Of a stretch of DNA of 20,353 bases, positions 7,686 to 14,212 are shown one piece after another. The stretch lies in IMG/VR virus record IMGVR_UViG_3300025174_000453, positions 1 to 20,353 of that record; one strand, 5' to 3'. The first letter of the stretch is position 1; each line of letters begins with the position of its first letter. The notes under the pieces were generated by a model. It did not search any database, was not told the origin of the DNA, and saw nothing but the letters and a program-made list of their open reading frames with translations. A program made the position numbers and the translations under genes. Source of the stretch: a virus.

Positions 7686-9868
7686 TCCAGCACCTGATCC
7701 TCGTTTGAAGTCCGCCGGCGCCGCGCCGTCTCTCTCCGAACTTGCGGCCTGAGCACCTCGTTAGTCAACCGCTCCGCCATTCTTCGGTCTTGCAGCGGCG
7801 TATTGAAATTGTTCACCATCGTCAATCCCCGTCCACTCCGTCCACTGCGTCCGCCTTGCCCGCCCTGATTCATTTGAATCGCTCTCTCAATTAGCTTTGC
7901 CGAATAATCATCGAACGAGCGTTGTGGCGCAACCACTTCGAAACCAGCCCCTGGCCTTTCCCCCAACATCGCCAGCGTCGGCTCTGTAATGAGTGACCCT
8001 TCTGCCAACGCCGCAATCTGCGATTTTGCTGCGGCGATAAGCCCCGTTGCGATAGCCAACGGTACGATATTCTTCAGAGCCTGAAACGGATTTATGACCG
8101 TATCCAAGATCGCTTTGATCTTGGCCACAATGAAATATTTCTCGATGGCGTCTAACGCCGCAATGAGCAGCGATTTGAAGAACGCCTTGAACGCATTTTG
8201 TCCCGTCATCGCAGCTTCTGCAATTGACTGGGTGATGTTTGAAATTGCGCTCGCAAAAAACATGTGCACTTCTGCAGCTTTCTGATTCCATTCATCGATC
8301 TGCGCTTGTAGCATCACATTTAAATTTTGCTGTGCTTCCGTTTCTCTTGCCGCAATTTCAGTTACCAATTCAAGTCTGCGATCTACACCTGCTCTTCTAA
8401 TCTTAAACTCATTTTCAACAGTCCCATGTGCGATCGCTTCGCGTTGCGCGTTGATCACCCCTTCTTGTTCCAGAATTTCCTCTTGCAACTTCGTCCAGTC
8501 CCCTGTCCACTCTTCGAAATCCTTTTGCCGCGTGCGCAGATAAACGAGATATTGTTGGCGCGAAATCTTCTGATGCTCAAACTCAAACTCCCGCTGATTA
8601 TCCAGCCGGTCTTTCAATTCATCTTGTTGCTTCTGATTGAGCGCTGCCACATCCGCTGCCGGCATCGCTGCTTCAATTTCTAATTTTTTCTTCTCTGCGA
8701 TGACTGTCTTTAGTGCACCTATCTCTTGCTTCAATCTTTGCGAAGCTGCGAGATTCGTCGGCACGGACGTCCCGCCCATTTGCGTGTTCGTAGTACGCAT
8801 CTCGACTTTGAGATTCTTGAACCGCTCTTCCAGTTCGGCCAGCTTCCGCTGAGCTTCTTCTATGGTAAGGCCTGCAAGTTCCTTACGGTATCTCTCTGTT
8901 GCTTTTGCAGCATCTTCTGTCCTTGATTGCAACGCGGCAAATAGCCCAACCACGGCAGTCAGCCCCAAAATTACCCACCCGACCGGACCAGTCCCAAGTC
9001 CGATCATTGGTAACAGCTTCGTGATTACTCCGCTGAATACATATAGCGCGGCAGTCGCTACACCCATTGCCACTGCCAGATTCTGCAGCGCCGCCGGTGC
9101 CCGGTTAAATGCATCTACCATATCGGTAAGCAGTTTCACAAACGGTGCCGAAATCTGCTGCACCATAACTCCCAACGAGGCGCTCGCCCGCGTCGTGGCA
9201 GCCGCCATCCTGGCCTGCTCTCCGGCGGCGCTATTAGAGAGCTTGGCCAGGTCGCCAACTTGCGCTTCCGTCTCACGCATAATCCCATTCACTTCCGCCT
9301 GAATCTTCTCTTGCGTCGTGAGACTCATTACCCCTTTGCCGATGCTCTCGGCATATTCCTTCCACAATATCGAGACGTTCTTGGTGACTCCGGCATTGTC
9401 TACCAGAATACTGTTTTCGTTCTTCAATCCTTCGGTCGCCGTCTTCACCGCTTCGCCGAGTGAGAGATGCGAAACCTTTCCAAAAGCCGCTGCTTCACCC
9501 AGCCGGTTTAGCGTCTGTACCGCTTGCTCCAAGTTGTAACCACGCGAGAGCAGATTCTTCAGAGCAGCAGCCGCGTCGAAATCACTCATCAATCCCGCGC
9601 GTACCGCCTCGAGATCTTTCACCGCCTGGTCCGCGCCTTGAATGCGCTTGAAACTGGCGACCGATTGCAGCCCCGCAAATGCGGCCGTAGCCTGGTTCGC
9701 CGCTTCGTTCACGTTGCGCAGAAAAAGAAAAACCCCCGCTCCGGCGATGGCGGTCTTAACCGTGGCAAATTCCTTCTTCACCTCTTGCGCTTTGTTCTTG
9801 AGGTTCCGACTGAATTCGCTTCCCCCTTTCAGCCTGAGCCATCCTACTATTTCAGCAACCGTCGCCAT
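7682..9868 (-). CDS. Tail tape measure protein
   Basis: A 728-residue helical protein that sets tail length; at about 0.15 nm per residue a tail of roughly 110 nm would be expected. The N-terminal GWLRLKGGSEFSRNLKNKAQ motif, the hydrophobic segments near residues 265-315 (GPVGWVILGLTAVVGLFAAL), a long charged coiled-coil region (about 320-530) and the C-terminal LITEPTLAMLGERPGAGFEV motif are typical. Near the C-terminus, 7831-7866 is a 9-nt repeat encoding GGQ GGR SGR SGR. The start follows repeat A and an A-rich stretch without a clear Shine-Dalgarno. It comes directly after the frameshifting chaperone, as usual in siphophages. Confidence 0.88.
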   Translation of the reverse strand: MATVAEIVGWLRLKGGSEFSRNLKNKAQEVKKEFATVKTAIAGAGVFLFLRNVNEAANQATAAFAGLQSVASFKRIQGADQAVKDLEAVRAGLMSDFDAAAALKNLLSRGYNLEQAVQTLNRLGEAAAFGKVSHLSLGEAVKTATEGLKNENSILVDNAGVTKNVSILWKEYAESIGKGVMSLTTQEKIQAEVNGIMRETEAQVGDLAKLSNSAAGEQARMAAATTRASASLGVMVQQISAPFVKLLTDMVDAFNRAPAALQNLAVAMGVATAALYVFSGVITKLLPMIGLGTGPVGWVILGLTAVVGLFAALQSRTEDAAKATERYRKELAGLTIEEAQRKLAELEERFKNLKVEMRTTNTQMGGTSVPTNLAASQRLKQEIGALKTVIAEKKKLEIEAAMPAADVAALNQKQQDELKDRLDNQREFEFEHQKISRQQYLVYLRTRQKDFEEWTGDWTKLQEEILEQEGVINAQREAIAHGTVENEFKIRRAGVDRRLELVTEIAARETEAQQNLNVMLQAQIDEWNQKAAEVHMFFASAISNITQSIAEAAMTGQNAFKAFFKSLLIAALDAIEKYFIVAKIKAILDTVINPFQALKNIVPLAIATGLIAAAKSQIAALAEGSLITEPTLAMLGERPGAGFEVVAPQRSFDDYSAKLIERAIQMNQGGQGGRSGRSGRGLTMVNNFNTPLQDRRMAERLTNEVLRPQVRRETARRRRTSNEDQVLE
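7831..7866 (-). repeat. Repeat B array in the tape measure gene
   Basis: Four 9-nt units of the GTGGACnnn type, read in frame as GGQ GGR SGR SGR near the C-terminus of the tape measure protein. Confidence 0.75.
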
Positions 9869-9882
9869 ATTTTTCTTCTTTT

Positions 9883-9921
9883 ATCCGCGTTTGCCCCTAT
9901 AATCCGCCACCTACTATCTGC
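9883..9921 (-). repeat. Repeat A copy 9 (before tape measure)
   Basis: GCGGATTATAGGGG, then GCGGAT, plus a third degenerate box GCAGATAGTAGGT on the upstream side. The upstream boxes lie in the end of the chaperone extension and supply its TAG stop. Confidence 0.75.
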
Positions 9922-10307
9922 ACTTCCAATCGATCTCTCCGCCGGCGCTCTTTTTCTTCCTTGGAAACCTTCACCCCTTTGAAACTGATCTTTCTTCCGA
10001 ACCCCGCGCCATGCAAGAACCCCACGATGTTTGCTTCCTCTTGCGCCACGCTGTCTTGCAACTTACATCTATGTAGCGCCGCCATGAATTTTCGCTCTTC
10101 CAATTCTCGCTCTCGCTTCAACTTCAGCCAGATGAAAAACCGCGTGATCGGCATCGCTTCGATGCCGCCATACTTCGTGCAGTCGCCACCGGCTACTTCG
10201 AAGATGAGTTGTTCCCAGGGGTCAATCTTGACTCCGGCACGTTGCTCGGTTCCACGAGTCGCTTGAACTGGCCCGACAAGATCTCGAACCATGCAGTATT
10301 GAGTGCG
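9897..10307 (-). CDS. Frameshift extension of the tail assembly chaperone (GT-type product)
   Basis: This frame is -1 relative to the chaperone gene and overlaps its 3' part. If the ribosome slips at TTTTTTC (10307-10313), reading continues at 10307 for 136 residues and gives a fusion of about 228 residues, analogous to lambda gpGT. The extension contains DPWEQLIFEVAGGDCTKYGG and a Lys/Arg/Glu-rich helix (RERELEERKFMAALHR), as in T-type domains that bind tail tube subunits. The first ATG in frame (10292) has no ribosome-binding site, so it is not treated as a separate gene. The last codons (QIVGGGL and the TAG stop) lie inside repeat A. Confidence 0.7.
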   Translation of the reverse strand, partial: RTQYCMVRDLVGPVQATRGTEQRAGVKIDPWEQLIFEVAGGDCTKYGGIEAMPITRFFIWLKLKRERELEERKFMAALHRCKLQDSVAQEEANIVGFLHGAGFGRKISFKGVKVSKEEKERRRRDRLEVQIVGGGL

Positions 10308-10582
10308 AAAAAATCCGTAATCACCTGCGCTGCGATGGACATTGGTAAATCGTCAAACTCCTCTGAAGCATTTTCTTCCTCGCAATCCAACACGATTGCC
10401 AGAAATCTCTCCACTGAACATTCAGATACAATCGCGTTAATGACGGCTTTAAAGTCCATCACGTTTACAGCGTCCACTGCGCCGAACTCATTGATTATGC
10501 CCAACACCATTCTGAATCTTTTCAGACTGAGCTCGCGCTGCACGTACTTCTTTTCCCCAACCTGATACATTCTATCTTCCAC
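10193..10582 (-). CDS. Tail assembly chaperone (G-type product)
   Basis: A 129-residue, mostly helical protein encoded between the tail tube gene and the tape measure gene, where siphophages carry the assembly chaperone that keeps the tape measure soluble. The start is GTG at 10580-10582 with AGGAG 7 nt upstream, which is better placed than the internal ATG at 10570. Acidic stretch LDCEEENASEEFDD follows a domain with ELSLKRFRMVLGIINEFG. Codons 91-92 (FF) form the slippery site; unshifted ribosomes continue 37 more codons to TAG. The product is not recognised by sequence alone; the assignment rests on position and the -1 overlapping frame. Confidence 0.7.
   Translation of the reverse strand: MEDRMYQVGEKKYVQRELSLKRFRMVLGIINEFGAVDAVNVMDFKAVINAIVSECSVERFLAIVLDCEEENASEEFDDLPMSIAAQVITDFFALNTAWFEILSGQFKRLVEPSNVPESRLTPGNNSSSK
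10248..10313 (-). promoter_or_regulatory. Programmed -1 ribosomal frameshift signal
   Basis: The heptamer T TTT TTC (10307-10313) fits X XXY YYZ in the reading frame of the chaperone gene. The -1 frame is open from a stop shortly upstream of it down to 9897. Sixteen nucleotides downstream the RNA can fold: GGTTC (10286-10290) pairs with GAACC (10248-10252), GAG pairs with CTC, and an inner CTTG pairs with CAAG around an 11-nt loop. The spacer is longer than usual, so the stem is less certain than the heptamer. Confidence 0.7.
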
Positions 10583-10605
10583 AAGAAAGCTCCTGATTTT
10601 TAACT

Positions 10606-10632
10606 GTCCATGCCGTCACTCACGTCCACCGA
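10606..10632 (-). repeat. Repeat B array between tail tube and chaperone genes
   Basis: Three degenerate 9-nt units (GGTGGAC, GAGTGAC, GCATGGAC on the minus strand) in the 57-nt gap, ahead of the AGGAG box of the chaperone. Confidence 0.6.
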
Positions 10633-10639
10633 TTCACCT

Positions 10640-11203
10640 TTATGGCAAGTCGCCCTCGTCATACTCCGATACCACCTTGCCCAGCCGATCGCTGTTGTCC
10701 GGATCCTCAGTGCACTCGAACCGCACCTTGATGAAGCGCCGGTCCCCAATCTTCAACACTTGGCTGAATCCACCGATGATTGCCACGCGGTAGCCGTAGA
10801 AATAATCGTACAGATCCATGTCTTGTGGCTGTGGAACTTTCAACCGGATCGCATAATACGTGGCCGGCTGGAAGTCTGGGATCTCGAACTCTTCGTTCGG
10901 CGGACTTCCGCCGCTGTTGTCAACCACTGCGCTCATCGACGCGCCGAATGTAAGCGCCATATTGCGCACACGGTGCTCGAGCAATAGGCATTCGAACGCC
11001 AGCTCATGGGCGTTCTTCAGAATCTCACGAATGCCCATCGTCGTTCCGGACTTTAGTTTGTTGTACTCAGCCGTGTATTCCACGGTCACACCATCTTCAT
11101 TCGGCTTTCCCAGATTCGTGGGGCTGCTGAAGTTGCCGCCGACCACATCGAGATCGATTCCGGCGCAGCCAATGCGTGTTTCAAAGTTACTCGTCGCTGC
11201 CAT
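10640..11203 (-). CDS. Probable major tail (tube) protein
   Basis: A 187-residue, beta-rich acidic protein. The start at 11203 has GGAG 6 nt upstream. It sits after the tail completion gene and two small unknowns and just before the assembly chaperone, the normal place of the tube subunit. Segments such as VTVEYTAEYNKLKSGTTMGI and RRFIKVRFECTEDPDNSDRL, with alternating beta pattern, fit the tube fold shared by siphophage tail proteins. No specific family is recognised from sequence, so the name depends on context. After the stop, 57 nt hold a repeat B array and the next Shine-Dalgarno. Confidence 0.6.
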   Translation of the reverse strand: MAATSNFETRIGCAGIDLDVVGGNFSSPTNLGKPNEDGVTVEYTAEYNKLKSGTTMGIREILKNAHELAFECLLLEHRVRNMALTFGASMSAVVDNSGGSPPNEEFEIPDFQPATYYAIRLKVPQPQDMDLYDYFYGYRVAIIGGFSQVLKIGDRRFIKVRFECTEDPDNSDRLGKVVSEYDEGDLP

Positions 11204-11216
11204 TTCAATCTCCGGT

Positions 11217-11429
11217 TTATTCCATCACTTCCAGATTTTTTTCCCGCCGCTTCAGCGCTTCCAGATGCTCGCGCCGCACGGCCGTCCCTTCGCCGCCGAG
11301 CTTCAGGTCATATCGCTCCCCTTCCACCGCGTGGATCGCCCGTCCATATTGCGCCAAGCCGATAAACTTCAGCCGGCATTTCACAAAGTCGATCTGTGCT
11401 TGCTTTTCGTTTTGGACTTCTTCAGCCAT
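11217..11429 (-). CDS. Small charged protein of unknown function upstream of the tail tube gene
   Basis: A 70-residue protein from the ATG at 11427-11429, which overlaps the preceding stop by 8 nt (ATGGCTGA); GGTG lies about 6 nt upstream. The frame is open 18 codons further upstream inside the previous gene, but that start lacks a ribosome-binding site. It is basic and helical (AEEVQNEKQAQIDFVKCRLK at the start, REHLEALKRREKNLEVME at the end) with one central basic-hydrophobic part. No known family is recognised. Position suggests a small tail assembly factor. Confidence 0.55.
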   Translation of the reverse strand: MAEEVQNEKQAQIDFVKCRLKFIGLAQYGRAIHAVEGERYDLKLGGEGTAVRREHLEALKRREKNLEVME

Positions 11430-11709
11430 TGCTTTCACCAATCCTTCTCTTTTCAACCTCTTCCCATTGATCCTTGAATCCATGAAACCATACCTCCAGT
11501 TCCTGTGGACTTTGTAGCATTATTGCACACTGGCCTGTCCGATTACTTTTAACATATTCCATCAAGTCTGCTAAAGGACGCCATCCTATCACTTTCCAAC
11601 CACTCTTTATTACCAAGTTAAATTGGTCATCGTAGCTCCATGGCGGCTCACACCTTAACGCATAGCCTGAGTTATTGTAATGATACCTATACGATGGCAG
11701 CTTTCTCAT
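11422..11709 (-). CDS. Small protein of unknown function in an AT-richer patch
   Basis: A 95-residue protein joined to the upstream gene by an ATGA overlap. It is rich in Tyr and Trp (SYRYHYNNSGYALRCEPPW; SGWKVIGWRPLADLMEY) and ends in a charged helix. The gene looks lower in GC than its neighbours on both sides. No family is recognised. It interrupts the usual sequence of tail completion then tail tube genes, so it may be an acquired accessory gene (moron), although the tight overlaps say it is co-translated with the block. Confidence 0.55.
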   Translation of the reverse strand: MRKLPSYRYHYNNSGYALRCEPPWSYDDQFNLVIKSGWKVIGWRPLADLMEYVKSNRTGQCAIMLQSPQELEVWFHGFKDQWEEVEKRRIGESNG

Positions 11710-12182
11710 CTCAAACTCAATGCGCCGTTTCTGATAATATACCGCGCCTTCAAATCGACGCGCGCAAACACATATTCCCCCGAATGGGCATGAATGAACT
11801 CCGCATATTCCGTCTCTCCGAACTCCGTTAATTCCGGATGCCCAGTTATGCCCGCTGTGTAAGTCGTCGAAACCAATTCCGGATTGCTGCTGATCACAGC
11901 CTGCACCGCTCTCATCAAATCTTCCGCCGCTTCTTCTTTCTCTCTGCGATGCTCGATTCCACCATCGAGCTGATCTATCTGAATCAGCACCGCAATCCCA
12001 ATATGCCCTTCCTGGTAGATGTATCCTTTGCCGCTGCCAACATTCACCGCCCGTCTTTTATCAATCCATACTGTGGAAGGGGAGAGCCCTTCTTGTTCGT
12101 TTCGAATCACCGTCGATCCCAAAAGCACCCCGGCCGTCGCTGCATTGAGTATCTCGTACACTGCTTTAAACATCTCTTTCAT
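11706..12182 (-). CDS. Probable tail completion / head-tail joining protein
   Basis: A 158-residue protein following the HK97 gp10-like gene, where tail terminator or completion proteins are normally encoded. It has an N-terminal helix (FKAVYEILNAATAGVLLG) and then strands and helices such as GHIGIAVLIQIDQLDG and EDLMRAVQAVISSNPEL, in keeping with the small alpha-beta tail terminator fold. The first ATG follows repeat A with an A-rich upstream stretch and no Shine-Dalgarno; Met4, preceded by AAAGAG, is an alternative start. The function is inferred mainly from gene order. Confidence 0.5.
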   Translation of the reverse strand: MKEMFKAVYEILNAATAGVLLGSTVIRNEQEGLSPSTVWIDKRRAVNVGSGKGYIYQEGHIGIAVLIQIDQLDGGIEHRREKEEAAEDLMRAVQAVISSNPELVSTTYTAGITGHPELTEFGETEYAEFIHAHSGEYVFARVDLKARYIIRNGALSLR

Positions 12183-12189
12183 TTCTTTA

Positions 12190-12230
12190 ATCCGCGCTTT
12201 TCCCTAAAAATCCGCGACCCACTATCCGCG
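12190..12230 (-). repeat. Repeat A copy 8, three boxes
   Basis: GCGGATAGTGGGTC, GCGGATTTTTAGGGA and a third GCGGAT, together filling the gap between the gp10-like gene and the tail completion gene; the start codon follows 7 nt after the last box. Confidence 0.8.
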
Positions 12231-12239
12231 TTTCCCGAT

Positions 12240-12713
12240 TCATCCGAATATCAGATCTTTCAACTTCGGCGCTTCTTCTTCAAACGCTTCACGCAGAAAC
12301 GGCCGGGGCTTCATCCCCCGAATCGTCACCTTCTTCACCGGATGGGATGCGCCTGGCCAGACCAACGCCCGCTTGTTCTTAGGAAAAATCGTGTATGGCC
12401 GCGCCTTCGGCCCATAGACTCCGGTGCCCTCATGCACATAGATTGCATAGGGCGCCGTGAACTTCACTTCGGCCCGTGTATCAAACCCAGATCCCGAGAA
12501 GCTGGTCGTACCTGAACTCATCAAGTTCCCGCCTTTTTTCTTTCCCTGAAACTTAGCCACCGGCGCGCGCTGCACCGCCTTCGCCTCGATCAATGCCGCC
12601 ACTCGCTTCACCGCAGCTTCCGCTTTCTTGGGGAATTGAATGATCATGCCCCTAAACTCTTTGTCATCCAGATCGATCTCGGCTACGGGAAATTGTTTAT
12701 CTGTCGAAGCCAT
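12240..12713 (-). CDS. HK97 gp10-like head-tail/tail component
   Basis: A 157-residue protein with the pattern of the HK97 gp10 family: an N-terminal helix (KKAEAAVKRVAALIEAKAVQ), RAPVAK, a Ser/Gly loop, YAIYVHEGTG and the closing MKPRPFLREAFEEEAPKL. Members of this family sit between the head completion proteins and the tail terminator of siphophages. The start at 12713 follows a repeat B remnant (GGTGGACAGGA) with no spacing to a good Shine-Dalgarno. The downstream 57-nt gap is filled by a three-box copy of repeat A. Confidence 0.75.
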   Translation of the reverse strand: MASTDKQFPVAEIDLDDKEFRGMIIQFPKKAEAAVKRVAALIEAKAVQRAPVAKFQGKKKGGNLMSSGTTSFSGSGFDTRAEVKFTAPYAIYVHEGTGVYGPKARPYTIFPKNKRALVWPGASHPVKKVTIRGMKPRPFLREAFEEEAPKLKDLIFG

Positions 12714-12736
12714 TCCTGTCCACCGCGTTTGTCAAA

Positions 12737-13006
12737 TCAATTACCGGAACTTGATCCGCCATTGCCTTTACCGTTTCTCATCGTCACATACTTATCCAAA
12801 ATCCCTAACCCCAGAATCCCAGAAATCAAGAATGCCCAATTCATTGGAATGTCAACCATCTCTTTCACGCCCACTGCGATCTTCACATACGCACTCAAGA
12901 ATGCCGCAGAAATCATCAGCATGATTAACCGCTTCATCGAAGCTTTTCCATCCGGCTCCTGAAAAAATCCCTTCACCCATTCAACCTGTTGCTTCAACCA
13001 GTCCAT
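12737..13006 (-). CDS. Two-helix membrane protein, holin-like
   Basis: An 89-residue protein from ATG 13004-13006, chosen because GAGG lies 8 nt upstream inside the repeat B array; a TTG at 13030 would add an N-terminal VDEVDK stretch made of repeat B. An amphipathic N-terminus (DWLKQQVEWVKGFFQEPDGK) leads to two hydrophobic segments, about residues 25-45 (RLIMLMISAAFLSAYVKIAV) and 57-72 (NWAFLISGILGLGILD), and a Gly/Ser-rich hydrophilic tail. Size and layout resemble class II holins, but it lies among head-tail joining genes with no endolysin nearby. Membrane nature is clear; the lysis role is a guess. Confidence 0.6.
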   Translation of the reverse strand: MDWLKQQVEWVKGFFQEPDGKASMKRLIMLMISAAFLSAYVKIAVGVKEMVDIPMNWAFLISGILGLGILDKYVTMRNGKGNGGSSSGN

Positions 13007-13027
13007 CTTGTCCACCTCGTCAACAAT
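13001..13027 (-). repeat. Repeat B array at the start of the two-helix membrane protein
   Basis: Three 9-nt units (GTTGAC, GAGGTGGAC, AAGATGGAC). The second supplies the GAGG ribosome-binding site and the third contains the start codon. Confidence 0.7.
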
Positions 13028-13042
13028 CAACCTTTATTTTTG

Positions 13043-13070
13043 ATCCGCATCTTTCCCTATTAATCTGCGT
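13043..13070 (-). repeat. Repeat A copy 7
   Basis: GCAGATTAATAGGGA followed by GCGGAT. The TAA in the first box is the stop codon of the KTSC gene. Repeat B follows downstream. Confidence 0.75.
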
Positions 13071-13278
13071 CCACCTTCGTCGCTTCGTATACGCCCTTGA
13101 TCTTCTTGAACAAAAACCCGCCCAACGACTTCGCCTTCATCAGCGCCGTGTGCACCGCCTTCGGCACATCCGCATAAGCATACACGGAGCCATCTTTGAA
13201 TTCAATCTCCAGACGCCTGGTCGCTGCCTCATATCCCACCGAAATCAAGTTGCTCGATTTGACTCTCTTTCTTTCCAT
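13060..13278 (-). CDS. KTSC domain protein
   Basis: A 72-residue protein. Residues 8-68 match the KTSC domain, a short module first noted at the C-terminus of some lysyl-tRNA synthetases and common as a stand-alone phage protein: SSNLISVGYE, LEIEFKDGSVYAYADVP, then SLGGFLFKKIKGVYEATKV. The start at 13278 has GGAG 6 nt upstream; ATG at 13284 is next to that box and less likely. A longer reading frame upstream overlaps the neighbouring gene and is low-quality sequence. The last codons and the TAA stop (VDAD, TAA) fall in a repeat B unit and repeat A. Its biochemical role in phages is not known. Confidence 0.8.
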   Translation of the reverse strand: MERKRVKSSNLISVGYEAATRRLEIEFKDGSVYAYADVPKAVHTALMKAKSLGGFLFKKIKGVYEATKVDAD

Positions 13279-13294
13279 GTCCATCTCCACTTTA

Positions 13295-13320
13295 ATCCGC
13301 GCATCCCTACTGATCCGCGC
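13295..13320 (-). repeat. Repeat A copy 6
   Basis: GCGGATCAGTAGGGA then GCGGAT, in the gap before the KTSC gene, followed by GTGGAGATGGAC, which resembles repeat B and supplies the Shine-Dalgarno. Confidence 0.75.
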
Positions 13321-13327
13321 TTCCCAA

Positions 13328-13831
13328 TCACTCCGGCCAATCGTCATCGATCTCTGCACCATCATCATCGATGGCAAACGAGCGCTCCGGCCCCGGCGAT
13401 CCCCCACCGAAATCTTCCACCACATACAGCGCCGCTGCTTCTTCCGCCTTGCGCACCATGTTATCTTGCATCGTTTCAATCTCAGAGGGCGACATGTACC
13501 GGAACGTGCTCTCCCCAATAATGCCATCCCTGGCTATCCCCGCTGCCTTGCTCCCACTGGATTGCATCACCGTATTCCAGGACATTATCCCAACCGCGAT
13601 GGCGAGATAAGCTTCCGCATCTGCGAGCGCCTGGCACTGAGCTGTGGCTCCGGAGAACTCTTTTGGAGTCCCAAGTGTGCCGGCTTCAGTCTCAGATTCT
13701 GCATAAGGCGCATCACCGACCCAGCGCTTCAAGCGGCGGCCAGCATGGCGCAGATGCGGATTTATCACTGCATCACTGAGTGAGTTTGGCATATTCCCCA
13801 TAACCCTGACATGGTTCGCGTCTGCAATCAT
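13328..13831 (-). CDS. Probable head-tail connector protein
   Basis: A 167-residue, largely helical protein following the capsid region. Features include NPHLRHAGRRLKRWVGD, an Ala-rich helical centre (ALADAEAYLAIAVGIMSWNT), FRYMSPSEIETMQ and an acidic C-terminus ending DDDGAEIDDDWPE. This fits the gp6/DUF1320-like helical adaptors that dock on the portal, but the assignment is mostly by position and composition. The first ATG follows a three-box copy of repeat A without a Shine-Dalgarno; Met11 (13801) and Met14 (13792) are alternatives preceded by G-rich stretches. Confidence 0.5.
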   Translation of the reverse strand: MIADANHVRVMGNMPNSLSDAVINPHLRHAGRRLKRWVGDAPYAESETEAGTLGTPKEFSGATAQCQALADAEAYLAIAVGIMSWNTVMQSSGSKAAGIARDGIIGESTFRYMSPSEIETMQDNMVRKAEEAAALYVVEDFGGGSPGPERSFAIDDDGAEIDDDWPE

Positions 13832-13838
13832 CTATTTA

Positions 13839-13879
13839 ATCCGCGTTTTTCAGATCCGCATTCTCCCCTAAAATCCGCG
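13839..13879 (-). repeat. Repeat A copy 5, three boxes
   Basis: GCGGATTTTAGGGGA, GCGGATCTG and a third GCGGAT fill the whole 48-nt gap between two genes; ATG follows 7 nt after the last box. Confidence 0.8.
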
Positions 13880-14212
13880 CTACTCTACCTTGCCTTGTTC
13901 TCGCAGTTGCGCCGCCACGTCAGCAGTCACGGTCAGCCTGTCCCCGACTTTGTACTTCACCTCGTCCACGGCAATCTTTTGCTTCACGGTCACTTCCACG
14001 AGGCTGGTCTGCGGTTCATCGATTGCCTTGGCCGGTTTCACTTCGATCAGCTCTCCGGTGTTGATTCGCGCCTGCACAAAGGCCGTCTTCGGCACTTCCT
14101 GAAACCCTTGTTTCTGACGCGAGCTGCAGATTGCAATGCCATTGGCGGGGTCAACGAACCCACCGTTGCGCTTGGCAACCTTTTGCCCGAGCTTGATTCT
14201 GATGGTGTCCAT
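13880..14212 (-). CDS. Small protein following the capsid gene, unknown function
   Basis: A 110-residue protein from MDTIRIKLGQ (ATG 14210-14212). The frame is open 25 codons further up, but that part overlaps a small membrane ORF and reads unlike a protein start; ATG at 14224 is another possibility. It has an N-terminal beta-rich part with NGGFVDPANGIAICSS and a C-terminal KVGDRLTVTADVAAQLREQG, which resembles short phage proteins that follow the capsid gene and carry a 'GDxxxVxxxxAxxLxxxG' ending. A head completion role is possible. The 48-nt gap after it is a complete three-box repeat A. Confidence 0.55.
   Translation of the reverse strand: MDTIRIKLGQKVAKRNGGFVDPANGIAICSSRQKQGFQEVPKTAFVQARINTGELIEVKPAKAIDEPQTSLVEVTVKQKIAVDEVKYKVGDRLTVTADVAAQLREQGKVE

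Noticed and set aside
9897-10292. The T-type chaperone frame as an independent gene starting at ATG 10292
   Set aside because: No ribosome-binding site, 100 nt overlap with the upstream gene, and an in-phase slippery heptamer upstream explain it better as a frameshift product.
13279-13527. Long N-terminal extension of the KTSC gene
   Set aside because: It overlaps the connector gene, reads as Arg/Cys/Trp-rich noise, and the ATG at 13278 has GGAG at good spacing.
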